Shown here: positions 27,001 to 33,280 of the stretch, in pieces
Layout: the number at the start of each line of letters is the position of its first letter
Numbering within the stretch: the first letter of the stretch is position 1
DNA from: Patescibacteria group bacterium
GTDB lineage: Bacteria > Patescibacteriota > Minisyncoccia > Phycocordibacterales > UBA918
DNA length: 52,141 bases
Reading direction: 5' to 3'
NCBI GenBank assembly: GCA_019750255.1
Contig: JAIEOU010000006.1
Span: forward strand, 1 to 52,141
The notes under the pieces: generated by a model
Databases searched by the model: none
The model's input: the letters and a program-made list of their open reading frames with translations, nothing else
What the model was told of the DNA's origin: nothing
Translations under genes and position numbers: made by a program

Positions 27001-27170
27001 GGGCCATCGATGTTAGGCGAACCCTCTATCACTACCACCGCCGCTTCTGCCCTCTGTACTGAAAATATAAGTGCGGTACCAACGCCACTCAGAACTTCAA
27101 TTACGAGTACCGCAAGCAGCGCACCTGAAAAGGCACGCCGGACACAGTTTTCTAAGCGCAGTACGTTCAT
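21015..27170 (-). CDS. Giant secreted protein (2051 residues) with tandem CPR-type surface modules
   Basis: A signal peptide (about 1-43, ending QRAEAA) is followed by a beta-propeller-like part (about 45-425) with repeated W-containing segments such as GGASWGAAVTV and WHRSTNNMSSWGSE, resembling sialidase/BNR repeats without clear catalytic residues. Two 348-residue tandem repeats follow (about 430-1125). Each carries a YNCASE-type Cys segment, an HYHWR segment and a YCFRV segment. The C-terminal 200 residues form a module ending in a YxAxPxY-like tail shared with the surface protein at 33281. Cysteines recur in pairs, which fits the nearby thiol-disulfide enzymes. A role in cell-surface adhesion is inferred. 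No catalytic domain is seen. Confidence 0.85.
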   Translation of the reverse strand: MNVLRLENCVRRAFSGALLAVLVIEVLSGVGTALIFSVQRAEAAVVVIEGSPNIDGPSHTPIGSQTVFVDDQIGYKFFRSLAGTCQYRRTTNGGASWGAAVTVDTQADCVQVSVWYDQWTPGDTGALIHIVTMDTGDDDLFYNALDTTNDTLASTTARAVAVVGGTSATYVSNTNRASITKGTDGRIYVGADDASGTGSTIRRCSANCTITANWSAVGTPPQGNADSWTMFLPLLGGDILQINRSVTNLLRFSVWNGTSWSSYQNIDALAVRGSIYDVNMSATIDTDSGDVYLAYVTDADSYTVADHDIRTAVYSGGSWTNTADIVTNTSRGIHQVAIGRDQNTGDLYVAYTARTSLGTANTSNVFWHRSTNNMSSWGSENGPLATAGEFYALDMNIMSYERLYASWFDNVTAVRDIFGETIVNIGPEVRVSATSSQATPVRADTANFYVGGKFSIETTATRTVSTIVVTENGSVDANTELDNIKLFYEFDTSSPYNCASETYGGSETQFGSTETAGFSGSNGTASFNNTPLSFNPTATVCAYLVLDVLPNADDGDVIQVEISNPSLDVIISDVIAFPAIPVVVTGATTIADPNLTLGHYHWRNNDGSEAGATSATAGVQNTPLSAIQKNSPRRLRLGISVEGSTSTLPTTFVLEYGVAAPTCGAVSNWSTVGNDQPWNMFDSVSLTNGDNTTNIGTTTAGGVTDDNLVFLTPNAGVRDTTATSGTLTLATNNFVELEYSLVASSTAVEGETYCFRVSRSGTPLGAYNQYPQATVAADVSVTATGTQATSTDVGAANVYLGGTFRVVENSSARQVTSLTFSENGSVDGLTGLTNIRVRYDVDVSAPYNCASESFIGTEPTFGATASAFTTNDGTVTFNDSVAISTTSALCLYVQYDVRTVAAHNQTVNIYLASPNSDVTVSGGGSVGPSTVADVSGSTTVRGGILTQTHYHWRTDNGSEVTASSATNGTEDTPLTDFAREASIRLRLGISNEGPTTTSPTVLRLEYGIKITTCANVGVWTDVGASNDDWNMNNSANLVEGSNTTNIGTSSGGVTDENSSFLVSNGGVRDITSQTGTTTFTNTQHTDLEFSITATENTAYEATYCFRVTASGVALPAYDRYAELTTAPKRDYKIQRGDTTVSGTGVTIVAGVNYTAPASSSRAFIRITNIFDTGAGRNTGGVTQNADDVTAYIQNPENLLTSITFARPPAAINNTRVSWEIIEYIGESGTDNEMIVRDVGTVSFLTSSTVASSTVVGGVVDATDVVVFTTGAQTRATTQNFYTGQFTSAWSSTTNRAVFTRGASAATQAELSYAVVEFVGANWSIQRVEHTYGTSSSVETEEIIPVNSLAKTFIYAQKRTGAQANVINYGHEVRLSSITELSLRLEPGALASTSLSQVSVVWIIENAQQGNSAMQVQRKNGNTSGGTAPLSLSVPFVTPIAAMNNTSIFGNGRADGANTLYPHPQAGLSITSTTSFQIWRSGTAGSLTYRTEIVEWPVTDIGLRQNYYRLYTHNNALTPTDAWPAGPLDLGDNEALGVSREPIARGEQIRIRMTVRVSNANLPAGLRAFKLQYGLRSTTCPAVGVWTDVGAATSSTIWRGFTATGTSDGVAVSSEPPNNGELVFPLISDVGGRLTHQNPAAANPYLVLEGEDVEYDWHVEHNGAVARSTYCFRMVKIDDTPLDGYMQYPQIRTAGYNPVSRNWRWYSDVLNETPTTTLAVENAAPIEVENDSVLALRVTVGETKNATGTDIRFRLQFSDDINFTVPREVSATSSCTSASLWCYTSGGAADHSLISSTTLSDASSCVAGVGVGCGRHVSAPTYRAGHVHPALTSQEHSFTLRQSGARTRTVYYFRLFDTVNGEVVPLGSGEAYPSLVTQGPTLVFGVSGLPAGTSTAAVVTDVSTTPEGIGFGSLIMNTDYEAAHRLSIVTNADEGYQVLLFARQQLLNSSGDRIAPIAASNSSPVAWTVGCPVSTSTGCVAYHTTDATLRGGSARFSPDDSYAGLSLSAQEIMHSSIPSTDSHDIVFRVRVGELQPAGDYETEVVYLAVPTY
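23790..25885 (-). repeat. Two tandem 348-residue protein repeats in the 2051-residue protein
   Basis: Anchors SSQATPVRADTANFYVGG (about 25870) and GTQATSTDVGAANVYLGG (about 24830) are 1044 bases apart. Anchors HYHWRNNDGSE (about 25370) and HYHWRTDNGSE (about 24325) are offset by the same amount. The copies have diverged at the DNA level, so this is an old duplication. Confidence 0.8.
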
Positions 27171-27178
27171 ACTCCGAT

Positions 27179-27191
27179 ACTTCTATTTTAC
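27179..27191. promoter_or_regulatory. 13-base motif shared with 39776-39788, containing a TAAAAT box
   Basis: ACTTCTATTTTAC on + (GTAAAATAGAAGT on -) also occurs exactly upstream of the 617-residue surface protein gene. Here the TAAAAT ends 14 bases before the ATG of the 2051-residue protein, consistent with a -10 box. Confidence 0.4.
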
Positions 27192-27203
27192 ACGACAACC
27201 CAG

Positions 27204-28775
27204 CTATAGTTCTAAAGAATTCTGTGTACTGGTGGCTGGAGCAATGTACAAATCAAAAGGCGTACTGGTGGGAGCCTCGATCAATACCGCTTCCATTGCC
27301 TGTGGGAGGCGCAAATCAATAGTGAGGCTTTCACTTGTGCTGGCAAGACTTGGAACCAATCCCTCGGGTTCAGGTTCGTCACCCGCAAATTCCCCGTCAT
27401 GTTCCTGTGACTTGTTTTGAATGAGAGCACGCGTCTCACCGGTGCTTTCACTATCGGGCAACTCGTCGGGAAGTGAGGCTGGTACAACCCCAAGGGCACT
27501 TATTTTTCCGGTTACCAAATCCATACCGCGCATAACCACGTCACCATTATCGTACACAGCCTCATAGACCATCATCATCCGTGGATTAGACATAGCAGCA
27601 CCTTCAGCATCATCTATGGTACGGAGGGTACCGGTCACGAGGTCATAGGTCTGTAATTGGGGATTACCCATTTCATTACTGGTATGCCACAAAATCAGAT
27701 CACCTCGTATGTGCGGAGCAACGTGATGATTGGCTGCGGTGGTAAGCTGCTCCACCGTCTCCCCATCGCTCACCATGACGTGCCAAAAACCATCAACCCA
27801 ACGTTGCCATACCGTGTACGTGCCCGAACGAGTAGGTTCCATATCGTTGAATTCACCGTCGGTGATTACCGATTCCTTTCCAGATTCAACCTCATAAGAA
27901 ACAATAACGTAACGGTCGTTCAACAGTCTGTGCCACACAATACTCTTAGAGCGGCCGTCGTAAAAAGGAGCTGCGTCATCAACATAATTGTTTGATATTT
28001 GGTGGTATTCCCCATTCTTAACCACAAAAATCTCTAAATCTCCGCCACTGTCAGGTTCGGCAATAATCGCGTCACTGACTGTGCCGGGAGCTTTTTTTGT
28101 TTGACAATAATATGCCCCACCATCAACGAGAACACAATTGTCTTTTGCGAAACGCACCTCCCCATCACCGAAAGACTCATGAACAAGGGGGCCAGCCTCG
28201 ATGAAGGTTGTTGTTGAACTTACATCCGCCAAAACGGTTGAAGTTGCAGTGCTGGTACCAAGCTCTTCATTGCTACCCGCATCTGGAAAAGTATTGTTCT
28301 CGCCGTTACCAAGCGCGGATGGTGGTGAGGTAGTGCCTAGTTCACTGGATGAACTGGAAGAAGTGTCGTCAGGCCGCGGCAAGGCTGGTTCTGTAGGGGC
28401 AAGCGTTTCACCCATTACTAACTCACCCGACTCGTCCGAATCTCGGGCCTTGTCTGGTGTACTTGGTTCCTCTACCGCTTGTTCAGATATATCACCTACC
28501 TCCAGGTCGGTGGGTGCGGGACCGTCTGCCGCAGAGGCGGGAATGTCGATTATAAGCGGCTCAAGTACAGCATCCTCATTACTATCAACTTCAACCGCAT
28601 CATTAGTGGTATTCACTTCAGGGGCTACTTGTGCGTTGGCTCGGTAAAACGGCTGGAGAAAGAACGACGTCATAAGGAGTGCGAGCAGGAGAAAAGACAG
28701 TCGGGTCGTATATACCATTCGATATAAGCGTACCCGATTAGAATATCGTTCTTGAAATAATAGTTTTTTATTCAT
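27204..28775 (-). CDS. Secreted TolB-like beta-propeller protein
   Basis: 523 residues from the ATG at 28775. A basic start and a hydrophobic signal segment (about 25-45, ending RANAQ) lead into an acidic Ser/Thr/Pro-rich stretch (about 50-190). A region of repeated beta-strand units (about 195-430) follows, with motifs such as SIVWHRLLNDRYVIVSY, YTVWQRWVDGFWHVMVSD and DLILWHTSNEMGNPQLQ. Their spacing is typical of TolB/propeller blades. The C-terminus is acidic, with a final APATSTQNSLEL. An ATG at 28718 is an alternative start that gives a cleaner signal peptide. It lies 33 bases upstream of the 2051-residue protein gene. The function is unknown; a surface-exposed binding protein is likely. 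Confidence 0.75.
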   Translation of the reverse strand: MNKKLLFQERYSNRVRLYRMVYTTRLSFLLLALLMTSFFLQPFYRANAQVAPEVNTTNDAVEVDSNEDAVLEPLIIDIPASAADGPAPTDLEVGDISEQAVEEPSTPDKARDSDESGELVMGETLAPTEPALPRPDDTSSSSSSELGTTSPPSALGNGENNTFPDAGSNEELGTSTATSTVLADVSSTTTFIEAGPLVHESFGDGEVRFAKDNCVLVDGGAYYCQTKKAPGTVSDAIIAEPDSGGDLEIFVVKNGEYHQISNNYVDDAAPFYDGRSKSIVWHRLLNDRYVIVSYEVESGKESVITDGEFNDMEPTRSGTYTVWQRWVDGFWHVMVSDGETVEQLTTAANHHVAPHIRGDLILWHTSNEMGNPQLQTYDLVTGTLRTIDDAEGAAMSNPRMMMVYEAVYDNGDVVMRGMDLVTGKISALGVVPASLPDELPDSESTGETRALIQNKSQEHDGEFAGDEPEPEGLVPSLASTSESLTIDLRLPQAMEAVLIEAPTSTPFDLYIAPATSTQNSLEL

Positions 28776-28781
28776 GGTGTC

Positions 28782-28800
28782 TTGGGTAAGGCACACCCAA
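28782..28800. promoter_or_regulatory. Inverted repeat before the TolB-like gene
   Basis: TTGGGT (28782-28787) and ACCCAA (28795-28800) flank a 7-base loop, 7 bases upstream of the ATG at 28775. This could be an operator or a small mRNA hairpin. Confidence 0.3.
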
Positions 28801-28838
28801 TGTACGCATTTAACCCATCACAGGGTCATAATAGCAAT

Positions 28839-28883
28839 CTATCAACAGTTCTACACACAGCTTATCAACAGCACTTATCCCCA
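28839..28883 (+). promoter_or_regulatory. Cluster of four DnaA-box-like 9-mers
   Basis: CTATCAACA (28839), TTCTACACA (28849), TTATCAACA (28862) and TTATCCCCA (28875) lie on the same strand within 45 bases. They match the TTATCCACA consensus at 7, 7, 8 and 8 of 9 positions. They occupy half of the gap between the cohesin-dockerin gene and the TolB-like gene. No dnaA gene or strand switch is near. Confidence 0.4.
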
Positions 28884-28885
28884 CC

Positions 28886-29653
28886 CTAGCGGGATGACGG
28901 TCCAAAAAATGATTCCGATAGAATAATCGCAAAATCTTTAAAAGTCATTCTCCCATCATTATTAAAATCATACACAGCGGTGCGGCCGTGCCAGGCCCCT
29001 AAAAAAGCACTAATATCTTTGAGCGAGACTCTACCATCGCCGTCAATATCAGTCACCAAATGGAGTCGTATATCAGCTGAAATGTTCGCGATGTCACCAC
29101 CCTCATTCCCTTCTTCCATCACTAAAATATTAGCCTTGCTCTGTTCAGGTTTGCCGGTAAGTACCGGAGTTCCCTTACCGTCTCCGGCCAATAAATTAAG
29201 ACTGCCGATTGAAAATTCAGCTTGACCAGCTTGTTTAGCCTTCATGTTTACCGTAGCGATAAGATGCTCTCCTCGAAAGCCGCGCTGGAAAGTACCACCG
29301 CGCAAAGTTATGACACCATTCTTAACGGCCGGCTCTTCGGTCCATAATGTAATTACCGACTCACCTCTATCGATACCAATAATTTCAACCGCGTGGTCTG
29401 AAAAGGAAAGCGAAATATCAACAGCATTCACTGGTTCGTGGGCATTAACGTAAATGCCCACCGAAAAACGTTCACCCGAGGCCAGTGTGGTGGTGGATGG
29501 GGCAATGCGGATGTACGAATACGCGACCGAATTCAGCGCAGAAGCACTCAATACAGCAGCCAAACCAAGTACAAACGGAAACATGTATCGTACCGGCCCA
29601 GGCGTGCTTGGGTGATAGATACTCCTCCAGACTGTGGTTAGCCACTGCGCCAT
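28886..29653 (-). CDS. Cohesin-dockerin hybrid protein with N-terminal membrane anchor
   Basis: 255 residues. A membrane helix (about 22-45) is followed by a cohesin-like beta domain (about 46-180) with FSVGIYVNAHEPVNAVDISL, VITLWTEEP and AGDGKGTPVLT. The C-terminus (about 203-250) is a type I dockerin-like pair of calcium loops: DIDGDGRVSLKD and DFNNDGRMTFKD. Both loops keep the D-x-[DN]-x-D-G...D ligands. Cohesins bind dockerins in extracellular assemblies, so this single protein could bridge a dockerin partner and a cohesin partner, or bind copies of itself. It ends the four-gene unit begun at 33152, 4 bases after the 227-residue helical protein. Confidence 0.85.
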   Translation of the reverse strand: MAQWLTTVWRSIYHPSTPGPVRYMFPFVLGLAAVLSASALNSVAYSYIRIAPSTTTLASGERFSVGIYVNAHEPVNAVDISLSFSDHAVEIIGIDRGESVITLWTEEPAVKNGVITLRGGTFQRGFRGEHLIATVNMKAKQAGQAEFSIGSLNLLAGDGKGTPVLTGKPEQSKANILVMEEGNEGGDIANISADIRLHLVTDIDGDGRVSLKDISAFLGAWHGRTAVYDFNNDGRMTFKDFAIILSESFFGPSSR

Positions 29654-29657
29654 AAAG

Positions 29658-30341
29658 TTACAGAGCGGTCCCGAGCGATGCCCGTAGCTCGTTTATCTTT
29701 GTAGCGTTATATGTTTGCATTTGGACCACCTCACTAACTTCCTTTAATAAAGTAGCAATTTCTGGTGACGACACTGTTTTACCCGCCATGAGTGTATCTA
29801 TGATGTCACCCTGGAGTAGTACTAAACGCTCGAAAAGAGTACTCTGCTCGATCTCATATCCAACCAACTGCTGCCATGTCGCAACGCTAAATTGTGCTAC
29901 ATCGGCCTGTGGCGATACGCGCAATAAACGTTCAGTGAGAAGCTCGTACAGTTCAACTTCTCGCTGTAAACGCGCGGTCATCACGGCTTTTTGTCGAGAG
30001 TAAAAAGGTGCGCAGCGATCGAACAGTCGCGAAAGCTCTGACAGTTCTGTTTGGCTGAGTCCACCTGATAACCTTCCGAGTAAATCGTCAAAGCGATTAC
30101 GTTCATTAGGAACGCAGTCTTTAATAACGCTTTCAGTAATACTATCGACGCCACCGCGAGCCATCACCTCAGAGAGGGTTGAAACAGTAGTGAGCTGGGA
30201 GGCAATATCTAAAGTGGCTTCGGCCGTCATGCCACTGAGTCGTTCCTTAACTATGATGGATGCAGTCAGATATCCCAGAGCAACTGCGAGTACCACTACG
30301 GCTCCTACAAACTGAATAGTGCGTGTCGTTATCATATCCAT
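29658..30341 (-). CDS. Membrane-anchored helical protein, function unknown
   Basis: 227 residues. An N-terminal membrane helix (about 10-31) is followed by an external, almost wholly helical domain. Two cysteines (KDCVPNE and FDRCAPFY), about 33 residues apart, could form a disulfide holding a helical hairpin. It is encoded between the cohesin-dockerin gene (4-base gap) and the 588-residue cohesin gene (7-base gap), so it belongs to the same operon. No family was recognised. The helical character contrasts with the beta-rich neighbours and suggests a spacer or scaffold part of the same complex, which is an inference. Confidence 0.75.
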   Translation of the reverse strand: MDMITTRTIQFVGAVVVLAVALGYLTASIIVKERLSGMTAEATLDIASQLTTVSTLSEVMARGGVDSITESVIKDCVPNERNRFDDLLGRLSGGLSQTELSELSRLFDRCAPFYSRQKAVMTARLQREVELYELLTERLLRVSPQADVAQFSVATWQQLVGYEIEQSTLFERLVLLQGDIIDTLMAGKTVSSPEIATLLKEVSEVVQMQTYNATKINELRASLGTAL

Positions 30342-30348
30342 CCAGTCA

Positions 30349-32115
30349 TTATTTTAAAGTAATATCACTTCCACCACGGACAACCCGATCGACGTCAGCA
30401 ACTTCTTTTTCGACCCTGCGTTCAGCGTCCGTTAGAGCGGTTTTTAGCGAAGCTATCATGTCAGCTTCAGCTTTGGTAAGCTTGGCTCCCTTGCGGGCCG
30501 CTAACAATGCCTCTTCATGTGCAGTTAGGGTTGCGGTGAGTGTTGCAAATTCACGCCGTAACATCACAATCGCCTCCTTTGATTCCACCGTAACTCGTCG
30601 ACGGAACCGACGAAGGTAACCAATGAGGACCCAACTGCCAATAACAGACAGGGCGGTGAGAGCAAGCAACGAAACCACCACTGATAGCACGCTCACTAAG
30701 AAGGAACCAATTCTAACAAACCCAGGCTGTTGGACCGCTATGCGGATTGGGGCTGAGGTCTCGCTTTGGGCTCCACGCTCGTCAGTAGCCAGTGCCGTCA
30801 CTTCGTATACGCCAGTACTAAATGAACCTTCTGGAATAAAGGTAAACACGCCACCGTCATCACTAGTAACGGTGTACTCTTGAGTATCAGCGCCCATCCG
30901 CGTAAGTGAAATCAAAACTGAAGATCGCGGACGCGTGGTTCCTTTTATAACTGGAATAATGCCCTCTCCTAATTCTGGTGGGTAGTCGGTGAACACAGGT
31001 CTATCGAAGGCTGAGGTAGTAAACGAAAACGAACCAATGATTCCGTTACCTCCTTGATCAAAGGCCTCGATAACAACCGCATGATACCCAGGCGAAAGTA
31101 CTGGCAGCGTAATTCTCCCCGTTTCATCCTTATCTATAAACTCATACGCTGGTTCATTATCGATCTTTACTTGATAGCGGATAACCTTAGACGCTGTATC
31201 AGTAGCCATTAGCAAAAGTGTCTGTTGTGGGTTTGAGAGGTCAGCATCAGGCGGAAGCGCTATGCTAAATTCACTTGGCTTCTCGCTATCTACGGCTAGT
31301 CGATAGTGAGCCACTCTTCCCCACCCCTCTTCGTTTCTAAACTGAATATGGAAATAAGAAATCCCTTCCGGCAAGTCATTAAGGGTCAGGGTGCGTATTG
31401 GCTCTTCATACACTCGTGTCGGAATGGTGGCAGGTCGGTCATCAAGCAGCGTGCGAACTGAAGTAATGCCGGCTGGTAACTCCCACGACAACACTGCAGT
31501 TTTTGCAGCATGCCACGCCCGCTCATCGCTATGAGTACTTGAGCGGACAACGGGAGCACTTGGGGTGTTGGCTGGGGCGACATACTCAATAACTTCTGGC
31601 GCTGGTGCAGTAGTAGCCGCACCGATCGTGTAAGAACCACTCGACATACCGGTAAGGACGTTGGTACCTTTACCGTCATTAGCCAGTACTGAACCCTGAG
31701 TAAAGCTCAGTCGCGGCGTGCCCGCTGTAGCAGCCCGCATAGTAATACTCATGACGGTACCCGCACTTCCCGTATACCCGGCTGGTGAGCCACCACTAAA
31801 TGTAATCGTACCTGCACTGTTGGAAAAGGTGGGTTCTGTCACCCATAAACTAAAAATGGAATTCGAGCGATTAACGGAAACCACACTCACCTCTCGAGGA
31901 TTGAAGCTAATAGTTCCTTCAGCGGCATTGATCGGCTTACCAGCACTATCAACCATCACTGTTACCGTAAAACTAGAGCCGGTTGTGTATACCCCCGTGC
32001 CTGGTGTAAGTCGCAGCGTGGCTGCCTCAGCCACAATAGACCACAATGAGAAAAACAGAACCACGGTAGCAAAAGTGACCGTTCGCACCAATTGTCTGTT
32101 ACTTACGTTGATCAT
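30349..32115 (-). CDS. Cohesin-domain membrane protein with Ig domains and a cytoplasmic coiled coil
   Basis: 588 residues. Signal peptide (about 1-31), cohesin-like domain (about 32-165) with FSLWVTEPTFSNSAG and ANDGKGTNVLT, then Ig-like beta domains (about 200-455) with SDDGGVFTFIPEGSFSTG. A membrane helix (about 470-498) is followed by a basic stretch (YLRRFRRRV) and a charged helical tail of about 90 residues likely to form a coiled coil inside the cell. This links a surface cohesin to a cytoplasmic oligomerisation segment. The ATG overlaps the stop of the upstream cohesin gene by 4 bases (ATGA). Ligand unknown; the two dockerin proteins encoded nearby are natural candidates. Confidence 0.85.
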   Translation of the reverse strand: MINVSNRQLVRTVTFATVVLFFSLWSIVAEAATLRLTPGTGVYTTGSSFTVTVMVDSAGKPINAAEGTISFNPREVSVVSVNRSNSIFSLWVTEPTFSNSAGTITFSGGSPAGYTGSAGTVMSITMRAATAGTPRLSFTQGSVLANDGKGTNVLTGMSSGSYTIGAATTAPAPEVIEYVAPANTPSAPVVRSSTHSDERAWHAAKTAVLSWELPAGITSVRTLLDDRPATIPTRVYEEPIRTLTLNDLPEGISYFHIQFRNEEGWGRVAHYRLAVDSEKPSEFSIALPPDADLSNPQQTLLLMATDTASKVIRYQVKIDNEPAYEFIDKDETGRITLPVLSPGYHAVVIEAFDQGGNGIIGSFSFTTSAFDRPVFTDYPPELGEGIIPVIKGTTRPRSSVLISLTRMGADTQEYTVTSDDGGVFTFIPEGSFSTGVYEVTALATDERGAQSETSAPIRIAVQQPGFVRIGSFLVSVLSVVVSLLALTALSVIGSWVLIGYLRRFRRRVTVESKEAIVMLRREFATLTATLTAHEEALLAARKGAKLTKAEADMIASLKTALTDAERRVEKEVADVDRVVRGGSDITLK

Positions 32116-33152
32116 TGTATCGATGTAATTACCGGATCAGTGGACTCAACCTCTCTTTCCGTTTCAACTTTGTGGTGCTTGCGACGACGAATCCAGTACC
32201 AGATCCCACCGATTACCGAAAGAATGAGAATTACAAGTACTGCGAGTCCCGCATAGACTATGCGCTGTTCGTTAGAAAGTGAACGCTGTGACTCCTCCGG
32301 GATGTACGTCGCAATGTACTCATTACCGGCCTTATCGAGGGCGCGTACTCGAATAGTACTGTTTAATGACTGATCTTGTAAGACATACGGACTGCGCGTT
32401 TCTACCCATGGCGCATCAGCTCGACCCCAGGTGAAGCTGCCAAATTCACTAGTCGGCTCTTCCATAACTTCATAGTGGCTAATCCCTGTCTCCTTATCGG
32501 TGGTGCTGAAGACGATAAAATAGTTACCATCGAACGCTAGTGTGTCACGTTCAAGCCCAATACTAAATTCTTGCGGAGGCGTTACATCATTTGCTACCGA
32601 CTCTCTCCATGTATCAGTTACAGTCTGTCCAGGGGTACGCTCAAGGGTAATAACTGACGGGTAGGTCGTGAGCGCTGCCAATGTACCCATTCCATCGTTT
32701 AAAAAAACCTGCGTTTCGGGAGCAAATGAAACCCGAGCGGTGTTAGCATCACTACCGCCACCAATTTGTAGTCCGGGCGACCGAAAAACGACCTTAGCAA
32801 TGATATTCGAGAGGCGCGGATCCCCTTCAATTCGTCCGCAATAACCATTTGGAATACCGCCAGCAAAGGTGATTGTACGGTTCTCCGGATTTATCTTTGG
32901 CGCTTCGACCCAGACACTAAAAATTGAGTCACCGAGCGAAACATCTACGGGCTGAATGCTCGCATCGTAATTAATGACCGCATCTACAGCATTAATACAT
33001 TCGCCGGCAGCCTCATCAGTATCCACTCTAACAGACAGCGTCACCGAATCGCTACGACTCACTGTTGGGAACGGCGGATCAATATACAGCGTTGCAGCTG
33101 AAACAAAACTACTTGGCAGCAGCAAAAAAAGCCCGAGCAGAATCCTTAACAT
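32112..33152 (-). CDS. Cohesin-domain protein anchored by a C-terminal membrane helix
   Basis: 346 residues from the ATG at 33152. Signal peptide (about 1-19, ending FVSAAT), then a cohesin-like domain (about 20-165) with VTLSVRVDTDEAAGECINAV, SIFSVWVEAP and NDGMGT. It has two extra cysteines (GECINA and NGYCGR) not seen in the two paralogues. A second beta domain (about 190-290) precedes a membrane helix (about 300-322) and a short basic tail. It heads the cohesin operon. The TTG at 33212 was rejected as start because an extended -10 box lies between it and the ATG. Confidence 0.85.
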   Translation of the reverse strand: MLRILLGLFLLLPSSFVSAATLYIDPPFPTVSRSDSVTLSVRVDTDEAAGECINAVDAVINYDASIQPVDVSLGDSIFSVWVEAPKINPENRTITFAGGIPNGYCGRIEGDPRLSNIIAKVVFRSPGLQIGGGSDANTARVSFAPETQVFLNDGMGTLAALTTYPSVITLERTPGQTVTDTWRESVANDVTPPQEFSIGLERDTLAFDGNYFIVFSTTDKETGISHYEVMEEPTSEFGSFTWGRADAPWVETRSPYVLQDQSLNSTIRVRALDKAGNEYIATYIPEESQRSLSNEQRIVYAGLAVLVILILSVIGGIWYWIRRRKHHKVETEREVESTDPVITSIQ

Positions 33153-33161
33153 TATGACAAC

Positions 33162-33170
33162 AGTATACCA
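33162..33170 (-). promoter_or_regulatory. Extended -10 box of the cohesin operon
   Basis: TGGTATACT on the - strand is a TGn-extended -10 element ending 9 bases before the ATG at 33152. It predicts a leader of only 2-3 bases for the four-gene cohesin/dockerin unit. Confidence 0.5.
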
Positions 33171-33214
33171 ATAGAGTAAGCAATGGGAGGCCGCCTGTTC
33201 ACAGAACCACAAAC

Positions 33215-33249
33215 AAAAAACCCCCTCGTGGTGGGAGATAGGGTTTTTT
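33215..33249 (-). terminator. Intrinsic terminator after the surface protein at 33281
   Basis: On the - strand AAAAAACCC pairs with GGGTTTTTT around a loop containing a smaller CTC/GAG stem. The T-run TTTTTT ends the transcript. It lies 32 bases past the stop codon. The symmetric A/T flanks make it potentially bidirectional. Confidence 0.75.
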
Positions 33250-33280
33250 GCGTTAACTCCAAGCTTGGAACCAATATTCT

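Noticed and set aside
21015-27170. Reading the N-terminal propeller of the 2051-residue protein as an active sialidase.
   Set aside because: No Asp-box series with clear S-x-D-x-G-x-x-W spacing or catalytic Arg triad could be made out.
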